64,000 nucleotides of DNA from Arcobacter_B sp049472135 (GCF_049472135.1 NZ_JBMOVV010000001.1:372001-436000), one strand, 5' to 3'; positions 55,276-62,708 are shown, numbered from the stretch's first letter. A program made the numbers and translations. The notes: generated from the letters alone by a model not told the origin.

Positions 55276-56921
55276 TAGTTATCCTTTGAACTTATTACAA
55301 ATCTAAAAGCATGTAAGAATCCAAGAACAGAGAAACCAAATATAATTATCTTTGCTAATTTATCCATATGTAATTGTTTAAACATTTCTTCATCTAAAAA
55401 TACACCTGTAAAGTTTCTACCTGCAAGGGTAAAATTATAAGGAACTCCAAGAGCTGTTGCACCTGATGTATTAATAGAAAAGAAAGTACTAAAAAGGTCT
55501 AATAATTGATTTTTAAATATATTAGAGTAGTTTTCAAAATATCCATTTGCAGTATTCTTTAAATCACTTGTTAGTTCAACATCTTCGGAAAAGTTTGTTT
55601 CATCATCTAAGATAGTATCTAATTTATCAAGTTCAGATTTCCCACCATCTGCAGGAGGTGTTAATAAGTCTTTAACATCTGTTAATAATGAATTTGATTT
55701 ATTTTCAGCTTGTAAACTATTTCTTTCAAGTTTTATAAGTTCATCTAGTCTTTTATTAGAACCAATAAGGTTATTATTCATAGCTTTATAGGCTTCATTA
55801 TTAGACTTTTTTAAATCATCAACTGCAGTTGGAAAAGTACCGTCAGTATCTTCTAGATTATCATTCATTTCACATAAAAGCATTTCTGTTAATGTAAGTT
55901 GTGTTTCATCACAGTTACTAGCAGTATTACCTTCAGGTAAAGTATCAACTGGCTCAGGTACTATTTCATCATTAGGAAATGTATGATCTGTTACAGGTTC
56001 ATCAACTTCACCCGTAGAGCCACCACCTGTTGAAGTACCTGTTCCAGCAGTTGCAGGTGTTCTATCATCATCAGGATTTGTTGGGTCAATACTTCCAGTA
56101 CTTCCACCTGTACTTGTTCCTGTATCTGGATTAGGATTTGTTGGGTCTGTTGTTGTACCACCTGTACCCGTACTTGTATCAGGGTCTGTTGGACTAGTTG
56201 GAGAAGTACCACCACTATCACCTGTACCAGTTTTAAAGTCTTGAGTAATTTCAACAGTACCAATCTCACCGTTATCACAAGAGTAAGACAATGAGTTATA
56301 ACAACCATTTGTATCAGGTGCAATAGTAGAAGAATTTACACCACTTTTACATATATTACCTAAAATATTAAGTGCGTTTTGTCTTGAGCCACAATATGAG
56401 TTATCAGGTTTTTCCTGTTTTGGTGTACAAAAGCTTTCACCATTAATGATAGTTATTTCATAGCCATCACCACAAATAGGTGCACCATCATTATCAAAAC
56501 CTGTTTCACCAGCACCTAAGTTTGTACAAACACCTATTTTATAATCTTGATTAGAAGAACATGAACAAGTATACCTACCATCTAAACCAAGAACACAAGT
56601 TTCATTCGTTTCAGGTTTTATATAACTAGGTCGTTCAGGTTCTACATGTCCATCGTCTATATCATGACAAGTTCTAATTACTAAATAATATGTAACTTTG
56701 AAATTCCAACCTAGTGTAGAAGAGTAAGTACATGAAGTAGTTGAATATTTAGAATTTGAAAGATAAGTTTGTCTATTACTATTACAATGTGATTCAGTAT
56801 TACCGCTCTTATGCATTACTCGTTTTACATAACTATCTACTTTTAACTCTTGACCATCAGGACAAGATGAAAATGCAAAACTATTAATTAATAAAAGTAA
56901 AAATATTGATTTTTTAAGCAT
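55275..56921 (-). CDS. Adsorption (pIII-like) minor coat protein
   Basis: A 548-residue secreted protein with a signal peptide (about 1-18), a Cys-rich N-terminal part (about 19-225) and a long low-complexity linker of Gly, Thr, Ser, Pro and Asp (about 232-330). A more ordinary C-terminal half ends in a membrane helix (about 520-540, IIIFGFSVLGFLHAFRFVIS). This layout is that of pIII/CoaA-type attachment proteins, which bind a pilus or surface receptor. The linker is encoded by imperfect DNA repeats (55980-56240). Frame shadows in the repeat give long false ORFs. Confidence 0.87.
   Translation of the reverse strand: MLKKSIFLLLLINSFAFSSCPDGQELKVDSYVKRVMHKSGNTESHCNSNRQTYLSNSKYSTTSCTYSSTLGWNFKVTYYLVIRTCHDIDDGHVEPERPSYIKPETNETCVLGLDGRYTCSCSSNQDYKIGVCTNLGAGETGFDNDGAPICGDGYEITIINGESFCTPKQEKPDNSYCGSRQNALNILGNICKSGVNSSTIAPDTNGCYNSLSYSCDNGEIGTVEITQDFKTGTGDSGGTSPTSPTDPDTSTGTGGTTTDPTNPNPDTGTSTGGSTGSIDPTNPDDDRTPATAGTGTSTGGGSTGEVDEPVTDHTFPNDEIVPEPVDTLPEGNTASNCDETQLTLTEMLLCEMNDNLEDTDGTFPTAVDDLKKSNNEAYKAMNNNLIGSNKRLDELIKLERNSLQAENKSNSLLTDVKDLLTPPADGGKSELDKLDTILDDETNFSEDVELTSDLKNTANGYFENYSNIFKNQLLDLFSTFFSINTSGATALGVPYNFTLAGRNFTGVFLDEEMFKQLHMDKLAKIIIFGFSVLGFLHAFRFVISSKDN
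55980..56240 (-). repeat. Imperfect tandem repeats in the pIII linker
   Basis: The DNA encoding the linker consists of degenerate units coding for DPTNP/DPDTST and TGTSTGG-like segments. Period varies. Repeats of this kind can change copy number by slippage and vary linker length. Confidence 0.65.
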
Positions 56922-56926
56922 AAAAA

Positions 56927-57049
56927 CTACCTCATTAACCTAATAGCTGCAAAGATAGGAAGTGCATATAATGTTAGTGTCATTGGAATACTTGCGAAGT
57001 AATTAAATGCAGCTTCGTTTGCTATTATTTGTATATCTAGTATTGGCAT
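56927..57049 (-). CDS. 40-residue membrane protein, pVII/pIX-like candidate
   Basis: A 40-residue protein starting MPILDIQIIANEAAF with a hydrophobic C-terminal half (ASIPMTLTLYALPIFAAIRLM). The ATG overlaps the TAA of the preceding gene by one base and the stop is 6 bases from the pIII start. Its size and position fit the tiny end-cap coat proteins pVII or pIX of inoviruses. Function inferred from size and place only. Confidence 0.6.
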   Translation of the reverse strand: MPILDIQIIANEAAFNYFASIPMTLTLYALPIFAAIRLMR

Positions 57050-57399
57050 TATGCTAACCTTATTAGTTGAGAAAAGATTGCAATGCCAAAAAGGCCACCT
57101 ATTATTGACATAACTAAGTTATAGTCTTGTTCTGTCATTCCTAGTTCTTTAGCTTTTGATTTAATACATAGTTCTTGATTATTTGTGTCATATTTTAAAA
57201 TATAAATATCTGATGAAATAGGAGTTGTATTTACAGATAATCCAGTTTTTACAGATGTACTAGGATTTGATGAATAAATCACTTCATAATATGCACCATT
57301 TGAATATGTAGAATAAGCGACAATACATCTATCATTATTAAGAAGCATATCAGCATTTAGAGAAGCTAAGAAAAAAAGTGTTAATAGTAATAGTTTCAT
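57049..57399 (-). CDS. Secreted membrane-anchored virion protein candidate (116 aa)
   Basis: A 116-residue protein with a signal peptide (about 1-16, cleaved near LNA), a soluble middle with two Cys (about 24 and 78) and a C-terminal membrane helix (about 92-113, VMSIIGGLFGIAIFSQLIRL). It resembles a minor coat or pilin-like protein. It lies between two small membrane-protein genes in the structural operon. No specific family is recognised. Confidence 0.65.
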   Translation of the reverse strand: MKLLLLTLFFLASLNADMLLNNDRCIVAYSTYSNGAYYEVIYSSNPSTSVKTGLSVNTTPISSDIYILKYDTNNQELCIKSKAKELGMTEQDYNLVMSIIGGLFGIAIFSQLIRLA

Positions 57400-57401
57400 T
57401 T

Positions 57402-57506
57402 TTATGCCCTTTTTAGTAAATCTAATGCTTTTACAAATCCAAATTTTGCTAAGTAGAAAACAACAACAGAAGCGAAATAGATATTTAAATCAGTAAGTAA
57501 AATCAC
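57402..57506 (-). CDS. 34-residue membrane protein, minor coat candidate
   Basis: A GTG start at 57506 lies just after the TAA of the preceding gene and gives a 34-residue protein (MILLTDLNIYFASVVVFYLA, then KFGFVKALDLLKRA). It has one hydrophobic helix and a basic C-terminus, the same polarity as the major coat protein. A longer reading from an upstream ATG would overlap the preceding gene almost entirely and seems unlikely. Size fits pVII/pIX-type minor coat proteins. Confidence 0.6.
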   Translation of the reverse strand: MILLTDLNIYFASVVVFYLAKFGFVKALDLLKRA

Positions 57507-57507
57507 T

Positions 57508-57852
57508 TTAAATCCAGTCTGTATCAAAATCACCAAAGTTATCAGATGATTCAAAATCATTAAATAGATTTTCTGCGTGTTCATCTTGGTCATAACCTAG
57601 TAAAGACTCATTTGTCATTTCATAGGCAATATCATTAAGGTTTGTTTCTGCTACATAGTCGATATCATTATTTCTTACAAGTTTTTCTTCAAAAGGTCTT
57701 TCATATTTTTCACCTTTAAAAGCAGCCTTGAAAGAGTTAAAATAATCAGTAGAAAAAGAGTTTGTGTACTCTATTTCTTTATGATGTGTTTTAGAAAGGT
57801 TATTAAAAATATCATCACTTAGTGATGGTGCTCCCCATACTTTAGTTGCCAT
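57508..57852 (-). CDS. Phage hypothetical (114 aa)
   Basis: A 114-residue acidic protein rich in Asp, Asn and Phe, ending in DNFGDFDTDWI. No signal peptide or membrane helix is visible. It follows the small OB-like gene by 3 bases and precedes the 34-residue membrane protein. Position suggests a cytoplasmic replication or assembly role (in Ff, small non-structural genes lie here), but no family is recognised. Confidence 0.6.
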   Translation of the reverse strand: MATKVWGAPSLSDDIFNNLSKTHHKEIEYTNSFSTDYFNSFKAAFKGEKYERPFEEKLVRNNDIDYVAETNLNDIAYEMTNESLLGYDQDEHAENLFNDFESSDNFGDFDTDWI

Positions 57853-57855
57853 AAT

Positions 57856-58107
57856 CTAGCCTTTTAGATTGTTTGTTTTAACTTCAAATAAGATTGAGTT
57901 ATCTCTTAGAGATACAACAACAGGTATTTCTATATCAGCACCTACTTTTGCAGCAGGTATTAGATTTTGAGAATATACATCAATGATTTCAATATAATCA
58001 TGGTTATTCATAGTTTCAAATTGGTATATATGGTACATCTTGCTATTTTGAGAAGATGTTCTTGAAAGATGTTGTTTTAGTTTTCCAGTTAGTATTATCT
58101 CTGTCAT
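57856..58107 (-). CDS. Putative ssDNA-binding protein (pV-like)
   Basis: An 83-residue, beta-strand-rich protein (starts MTEIILTGKLKQHLSRTSSQ). ATG 58107 is chosen because AAAGGA precedes it; an upstream in-frame ATG at 58137 lacks a good ribosome site. The size and position after the major coat terminator match the single-strand binding protein pV of filamentous phages, which coats ssDNA before packaging. There is no diagnostic motif. The 135-residue protein at 58690-59097 is the other candidate for this role. Confidence 0.55.
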   Translation of the reverse strand: MTEIILTGKLKQHLSRTSSQNSKMYHIYQFETMNNHDYIEIIDVYSQNLIPAAKVGADIEIPVVVSLRDNSILFEVKTNNLKG

Positions 58108-58162
58108 TTTAAATCCTTTATAACTTATATAAATCAAGTTTTTATTAGTTTAGATAAGGTAT

Positions 58163-58188
58163 AAAATAGAGGGGTTAACCTCTATTTT
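58163..58188 (-). terminator. Terminator/attenuator after the major coat gene
   Basis: AAAATAGAGG and CCTCTATTTT form a perfect 10-base stem with a 6-base loop, 18 bases after the coat-protein stop on the minus strand, followed by A/T. It mirrors the central terminator after gene VIII of Ff, which lets coat protein be made in excess. Confidence 0.75.
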
Positions 58189-58205
58189 GGAAGATAAGAA
58201 GTATC

Positions 58206-58415
58206 TTATGCACTTCTTAAAAGTTGTAGTGCTTTTTGTACACCTTTGATTACTAAATAACCTGTAGCAATAACTCCAGCAATTGCCATAAACTCTGTCA
58301 TATCAATAGAAGCATCTACTGGTAATAATGCTGCTTGAGCTTGAGAAGCTGTTAATAAACCTGCTGCAATTAATGCACCTACTTTTGCTTTTCCACCTTT
58401 GAATATAGCTTTCAT
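58206..58415 (-). CDS. Major coat protein (pVIII-like)
   Basis: A 69-residue prepilin-like coat protein. Residues 1-28 form a signal peptide with basic start (MKAIFKGGKAKVGALIAAGL) and the cleavage site AQA-A. The mature 41 residues have an acidic N-terminus (VDASIDMTE), a hydrophobic helix (FMAIAGVIATGYLVIKG) and a basic C-terminus (KALQLLRSA) that would face the DNA. This is the standard inovirus major capsid plan. An AAAGGA ribosome site precedes the ATG, and a hairpin terminator follows. Confidence 0.92.
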   Translation of the reverse strand: MKAIFKGGKAKVGALIAAGLLTASQAQAALLPVDASIDMTEFMAIAGVIATGYLVIKGVQKALQLLRSA

Positions 58416-58596
58416 CTTTTTTTCCTTTATGTTTGCCCTAACCTAGAGCCTTAGTTGAATTTGTGAAATACACAGCTAGAAGATATGTACTTCATCAAGG
58501 CAACTATCGTTTTATATTGCTTTGCTTTCTAGTAAGCTTTTTGTTTAGTTTAGGTATTTGGTTTCTGCCCTAAACGCACTCTCGTTTGTTTGAACA

Positions 58597-58660
58597 TTTT
58601 TAAATTACGGGAGGAGTTTTATAAAGTTCGTATTTATATCTCTACCCGATAATTTAAAAA
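58597..58660. repeat. Long inverted repeat, possible phage origin or packaging signal
   Basis: TTTTTAAATTACGGG (58597-58611) and CCCGATAATTTAAAAA (58645-58660) pair over about 15 bases with one bulged A and a 33-base loop containing GGAGG. It lies in the 274-base gene-free gap between the 135-residue gene and the major coat gene, the place of intergenic signals in filamentous phages. The rest of the gap holds the coat-gene promoter region and no ORF. Confidence 0.6.
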
Positions 58661-58689
58661 TCGTCCCAATTGTTCTTTACTCCAAGTTT

Positions 58690-59097
58690 TTATTTATCAT
58701 TTGGCTTTGAAGTTGGAGCTTTTAACTTTTTTAATTTTTCAAATAACTCATCTGCTTTATCTGTAACTGTTACAGTTGCATATTCTGATTGAGGATATTT
58801 TCTAGGAAGTCCACCATTAAAAGGCACGATTATTCCGTTTGCTTTTAAATCTCTAAAAAGTCTATTTAGTTCCCCTGCTTGTACATTTGTGTCACAAGGA
58901 ATTTTAAACTCTAACAGTTCTTCTCTATCTACTTCCCCTAATTCTTCATCATATTCACTAGTTAAATTAGAAGTTCTAATTTTTAAACTTGCAGGATATG
59001 CGTGTCCATTATCCATAGTTCCTGAACCACCTACTTTGATAAGTCCCATCTTTTGTAAAGTATAATTTACTTCAAAACCTTGTTCGATTAGTTGCAT
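58690..59097 (-). CDS. Phage hypothetical (135 aa), possible DNA-binding
   Basis: A 135-residue soluble protein with the segment KVGGSGTMDNGHAYPASLKI and later FKIPCDTNVQAGELNRLFRD, and a Lys-rich tail. It looks like a beta-rich nucleic-acid-binding protein of inoviruses, perhaps the ssDNA-binding (pV) protein, but I cannot assign the family with confidence. It is the first gene of the leftward phage transcript. An AAGGGG ribosome site precedes the ATG. Confidence 0.65.
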   Translation of the reverse strand: MQLIEQGFEVNYTLQKMGLIKVGGSGTMDNGHAYPASLKIRTSNLTSEYDEELGEVDREELLEFKIPCDTNVQAGELNRLFRDLKANGIIVPFNGGLPRKYPQSEYATVTVTDKADELFEKLKKLKAPTSKPNDK

Positions 59098-59499
59098 GTT
59101 AACCCCTTGCTAATATTTTTAATTTAATTACCCCTTTAAACTAACGAACTAGGCGGGGTAAAGTGCCTAGCCGAGTGAGAGAACAATCATGAAAACCCAC
59201 TATAAAATGTATTGAACAAATACACTCGAAGAGAGTTTAAGTGCTATTTTTTGGCATTAAATGGTTCTGAAGCTGTGGCTAAACTTCACACTAAAACAGA
59301 AATTTTGAAATTTATTTGATTTTGTATTTAATCCATAAAGGACTATGGACTTTGTTTATTAGAATAATTTTGATAGAATAATAAGTTAGACTGTATAAAG
59401 AATTGCATTTTGTTACCCCATAATTAAAATGTAATTTATAAATGAACAAGATAATTATACAGATTTTCTGAATATAAGTCAATAGGAAATACAGAATTT
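59098..59499. promoter_or_regulatory. Gene-free phage control region, candidate origin
   Basis: This 402-base gap separates the leftward phage genes from the rightward repressor gene, so it should hold both promoters and operators. Nested inverted repeats are seen: CTAGGC with GCCTAG (59148-59169), CGAGTG with CACTCG (59171-59227) and TGTATT with AATACA (59208-59223). A further imperfect hairpin lies near 59263-59300. This cluster could be the rolling-circle origin. AGAATAAT occurs twice near 59359-59386, possible repressor sites. No ORF of note is present. Confidence 0.5.
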
Positions 59500-59814
59500 A
59501 TGGATAAATTTGAAATAATCGTAAAAAAACTAAAGAAAGCCCTTAATATAGGCACTGATAAAGAACTTGCATCAAAACTTAAGATGTCTGCAACTACATT
59601 TAGTGAAAGAAAAAGGACTAATTCAATACCAAATAATGAAATTATTGAATTATGTGTTACAGAAAAACTGGATTTAAATGAAATTTATTCAGAAAAAGTG
59701 AATACAACTAATATAGATTATAAATTGGAAATAATCAATAATTTAGAAAAACTAAATGAACAACAAATCAAATACATTTACCACCTAACAGAAGCAGAAA
59801 AACTAAAACAATAA
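59500..59814 (+). CDS. CI-type phage repressor
   Basis: A 104-residue protein with an N-terminal helix-turn-helix of the bacteriophage CI type (about 5-65, LASKLKMSATTFSERKRTNS IPNNEIIELC as neighbouring segments) and a short C-terminal helical part, without a peptidase domain. It is transcribed opposite to the phage genes across the control region, the position of a lysogeny repressor. It probably keeps the prophage silent. Last gene that can be tied to the phage with confidence. Confidence 0.8.
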   Translation: MDKFEIIVKKLKKALNIGTDKELASKLKMSATTFSERKRTNSIPNNEIIELCVTEKLDLNEIYSEKVNTTNIDYKLEIINNLEKLNEQQIKYIYHLTEAEKLKQ

Positions 59815-59939
59815 TCAAATAATAATTGTATATGTTGCATAATCCTGTAAAATATACAATTCAGACTCTTTTTATCTTGTTATTAATTCATTTTATTTTT
59901 ATTTTATTTTTGTATTATCAAATAAAAAATAGGTTCTAG

Positions 59940-61292
59940 ATGCAAAAAATTAAAGTTGAATTTGAAAAATTAATTAATGAGAGTATTGATAAATCTAATA
60001 ATTTAACTAAAGAAAATAATACTTTAACATTAGAGAATATTATTTTCGATAAAGATTTTTTTATTCTAAATAAAACTGGTGTAAGTTTAGATTTATATTA
60101 TGATAATAATAAAATTAATATCAATTGTAATGAACTTATATTAAACAACTGTGAAATAAATAAATTTATAATTAATAATATAGTTAGAAATATTTCAAAG
60201 TTGACAATTAAAGATAATTGTAAAATTAACGAATTAGAGTTTATTAATAATCTTGCATTAAATATAGATATTCAAAATTCAAAAATTCAAAAAATAAAAT
60301 TTGAAGATATAAATAAAAATATTTCCCCATCGATACTTAAAACTCATCAAAATGACTATAACACAAAAATAAATTTTGATAATAATACTATAAAAAATAT
60401 TGAAATTTTAAATAGTGATTTTTATGGAAGGTTTTATTTCTCAAAATTTAACCATTTAGATAAACAAGAAGATAAAAAAAATGATATAAAAAATATAAAA
60501 ATTATAAATAGCAATTTTTATAATAATTTTAAATTACACAACTCAACTATTGAAAAGTTTGAAATATATAATACAAATTTTGAAAAAGATGCAGATTTCT
60601 ATAAAACTAAGTTTTTAGCAGAAGATAAAAAAGAGATTTATTTTAAAAGTTGTATATTCAAAGGACTAGTATTATTTGGTAGTAGTATTTATAATGAAAA
60701 GGTCATATTTGAATATGTAACATTTAAAGAGCATGGTCATTTTAAAAATGCTGTTTTTAAAAATGGGATTGACTTAGAACTTGCAATTATTGAAAAAGAG
60801 ATAAACTTTTATGGAATAGAAATAAAAAAAGAATCAAATGTTTCTCAAGAAACCTATAGAATAATAAAACATCAATTAGAGAAGCTAGGTAATAAAATTC
60901 AAGCTAACAAATACTATTCATTAGAATTATTAAAAAGAAAACATAATTTACCCTTTTACTCTCCAAATAAATGGGCTTTACAATTGCATCAATGGAGTTC
61001 AAACTTTTATCAATGGTGGTTTTTAGCATTTTTTTGGATATTTTGCACGAGTCTTTTTACTGCTATGTATATACATAACCAATCATTTTATGACATTTTT
61101 TATAATGTAATTACATTTAATGAATCATATATTAAAACAGGTTTATCAAAAATCATTAATTATATGTCAATTATAAATATGAATAAAGAGTTTATAGAAT
61201 CTAACTTTATAGCCTTTGCTTTGAATAAATTGTTTTTAGGATATTTATACTTTCAATTCATTACATCATTTAGAAAAGATGCAAGAAAATAA
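59940..61292 (+). CDS. Beta-helix/pentapeptide-like protein with C-terminal membrane helices
   Basis: A 450-residue protein. Residues about 30-300 show repeats of about 20 residues with short strands and many Asn, Ile and Phe (such as FDNNTIKNIEILNSDFYGRF and IIDSNFYNNFKLHNSTIEKF-like units), as in pentapeptide or right-handed beta-helix folds. The C-terminus has membrane segments about 360-380 (WWFLAFFWIFCTSLFTAMYI) and about 425-440, ending in FQFITSFRKDARK. This architecture recalls pentapeptide proteins fused to channel-like segments, but the K-channel filter is missing. Cargo of the adjacent phage, perhaps defence or exclusion, is a guess. Confidence 0.65.
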   Translation: MQKIKVEFEKLINESIDKSNNLTKENNTLTLENIIFDKDFFILNKTGVSLDLYYDNNKININCNELILNNCEINKFIINNIVRNISKLTIKDNCKINELEFINNLALNIDIQNSKIQKIKFEDINKNISPSILKTHQNDYNTKINFDNNTIKNIEILNSDFYGRFYFSKFNHLDKQEDKKNDIKNIKIINSNFYNNFKLHNSTIEKFEIYNTNFEKDADFYKTKFLAEDKKEIYFKSCIFKGLVLFGSSIYNEKVIFEYVTFKEHGHFKNAVFKNGIDLELAIIEKEINFYGIEIKKESNVSQETYRIIKHQLEKLGNKIQANKYYSLELLKRKHNLPFYSPNKWALQLHQWSSNFYQWWFLAFFWIFCTSLFTAMYIHNQSFYDIFYNVITFNESYIKTGLSKIINYMSIINMNKEFIESNFIAFALNKLFLGYLYFQFITSFRKDARK

Positions 61293-61304
61293 AAAGGAAT
61301 CTAT

Positions 61305-61415
61305 ATGAATTTAATAAAAAATAAAATATTTATTTCATCGATAAGGTATTTAACTGTTTTTCTTTTGGGTTTTTTAACAGCAACAATATTACTTGGATAT
61401 AGGTTTTTAGGATGA
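61305..61415 (+). CDS. 36-residue membrane peptide
   Basis: A 36-residue protein (MNLIKNKIFISSIRYLTVFL, then LGFLTATILLGYRFLG) with one strong membrane helix. A good AAAAGGA ribosome site precedes the ATG, and its TGA overlaps the ATG of the next gene by 4 bases. This coupling supports real translation. Small membrane peptides of this type include toxins and regulators, but no family is recognised. Confidence 0.55.
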   Translation: MNLIKNKIFISSIRYLTVFLLGFLTATILLGYRFLG

Positions 61416-61705
61416 TTAAAAAGTTAATAATGATTGTATTAATAAACTCATTTTTATTTGCAGGAACACATACTGTAAATGTTCATAAAAAAAGAGATAT
61501 TGTAAATTCATTGTTTGAAGCAAAAGTATTAAATATCACAAAGTTTTCAGATTACTACAGGGTTAGAGTTCATAGTAAAGAGTTTAGAAGAGTTACTTTG
61601 AAACTAAGTAAAAGAGAACTTGGATATACAAAAGAAAATGACAAAGTACATATCAAATGCAGAAAAAAGCAATTTGGTGCTTTGGTTAACTGTATAGTTT
61701 ATTAA
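61412..61705 (+). CDS. Small secreted hypothetical protein (97 aa)
   Basis: A 97-residue protein with a signal peptide (about 1-18, MIKKLIMIVLINSFLFAG) and a very basic mature part (many Lys and Arg) with two Cys near 83 and 93 (HIKCRK, VNCIVY) that may form a disulfide. Beta-strand content looks high. It is translationally coupled to the membrane peptide upstream and precedes the glycine-zipper gene by 17 bases. Unrecognised family; a periplasmic location is inferred. Confidence 0.6.
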   Translation: MIKKLIMIVLINSFLFAGTHTVNVHKKRDIVNSLFEAKVLNITKFSDYYRVRVHSKEFRRVTLKLSKRELGYTKENDKVHIKCRKKQFGALVNCIVY

Positions 61706-61722
61706 AATTTAAAGGATTAAAA

Positions 61723-62091
61723 ATGGAAAAAGAAGAAAAAGTAATAACATCAGTAAAAGCAACAGCTGGGAAAGAGATAAAAACATCAACAAAAGTAGCA
61801 GCTGGTGGAGTTGCAGTTACTGCACTAACAGGTGGAGTTACTGCTGCAGCTGTGACAGGTGGTTCTGCTGCAACAATAATGTCTGCTACAGCAGGAACAT
61901 ATATAGCTAGTGGTGCTGCAGTAGCAGGAGCATCTGGAACAGCAGGAGCTGCAGCAATTTCTTCTGGGTTAGCTGCAATAGGAGGAACTGTAGGAGGAGG
62001 TATGGCTGCAGGTGCAATAATTACTGCTGCTGCACCTGTTGCTGTAGTTGGAGCTGTAGCTTATGGAGTATTTAAACTTTTTGAAGATTAA
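61723..62091 (+). CDS. Ala/Gly-rich glycine-zipper membrane protein (122 aa)
   Basis: A 122-residue protein. Residues about 1-24 are charged (MEKEEKVITSVKATAGKEIK); residues about 25-115 consist almost only of Ala, Gly, Val, Ser, Thr and Ile with GxxxG-type glycine-zipper spacing, enough for three or four membrane helices. The end is FKLFED. Codon composition is much richer in G and C than its neighbours because of GCN/GGN codons. The pattern resembles the pore-like hydrophobic glycine-zipper proteins and IFI6/ISG12-like proteins, but no homology can be claimed. An AAAGGA site precedes the ATG. Confidence 0.65.
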   Translation: MEKEEKVITSVKATAGKEIKTSTKVAAGGVAVTALTGGVTAAAVTGGSAATIMSATAGTYIASGAAVAGASGTAGAAAISSGLAAIGGTVGGGMAAGAIITAAAPVAVVGAVAYGVFKLFED

Positions 62092-62099
62092 TATAATTA

Positions 62100-62708
62100 A
62101 TGGAAGATAAAAATGATTTAAGCACTCAAAGAAGAAACTTAATGCTGATGAATGTATTAATGTTTCTTCTAGCAATAACTGATAAAGATATTACAGAATT
62201 TAAAATATTAAATATTGAATTTAATCTAAATAAGGAACTACAGTTTATTGAAAGTTTCAATGATTTACTTGTTATTATATGGATTTATTTTTTAATTAGA
62301 TATATATCAAGTGTATTTTATAAAATAATGGAAGAATTAGAATTTAAAAAGGAAAAAGATGAATCTATTAACTTTAAAACATCAAAGTTCTTTGTTAACT
62401 TAACAAATAAAATTATTCAAAATTTTACAATACTTGTTTTTAGTAAAGACAACCAAAATGCATTTCCCATAATTTTAACATTAGCCATTTTAGGAAGTTT
62501 TTATTTTAATCCTTTCACTTATTATACTATAGTCATTTTATTAACAACAATAACAATATTACAGTACTACAATCTTAAAGTTATAAAAAAAGAATTAAAA
62601 GAAAAGCTGGAAAATGAGAAAAGATTTTACAATATTGAAGTAAAGAAACAAAGAAAGATTTATAAATTAAAGAAAGAGAAGTTTCTTGATAAAAGAATTA
62701 AAAAATAA
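62100..62708 (+). CDS. Membrane protein with basic coiled-coil tail (202 aa)
   Basis: A 202-residue protein. Hydrophobic segments lie at about 17-30, 58-75, 118-140 and 140-160; the C-terminal 40 residues are a very basic coiled coil (KKELKEKLENEKRFYNIEVK, then KKQRKIYKLKKEKFLDKRIK). No family is recognised. It follows the glycine-zipper gene by 8 bases and probably belongs to the same transcript. Convergent hairpin at its end. Confidence 0.6.
   Translation: MEDKNDLSTQRRNLMLMNVLMFLLAITDKDITEFKILNIEFNLNKELQFIESFNDLLVIIWIYFLIRYISSVFYKIMEELEFKKEKDESINFKTSKFFVNLTNKIIQNFTILVFSKDNQNAFPIILTLAILGSFYFNPFTYYTIVILLTTITILQYYNLKVIKKELKEKLENEKRFYNIEVKKQRKIYKLKKEKFLDKRIKK

Noticed and set aside
55991..56323. 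110-residue minus-strand reading frame inside the pIII linker
   Set aside because: It is another frame of the repeat DNA (QVQVVQ-like composition) within a well-supported secreted protein gene.
57402..57593. 63-residue version of the 34-residue membrane protein
   Set aside because: The extra 29 residues overlap nearly 90 bases of the preceding gene in another frame; the GTG at 57506, just after that gene's stop, is the better start.
61969..62175. 68-residue minus-strand frame rich in Ser, Tyr and Cys
   Set aside because: Antisense shadow of the GCN/GGN codons of the glycine-zipper gene, with no ribosome site.
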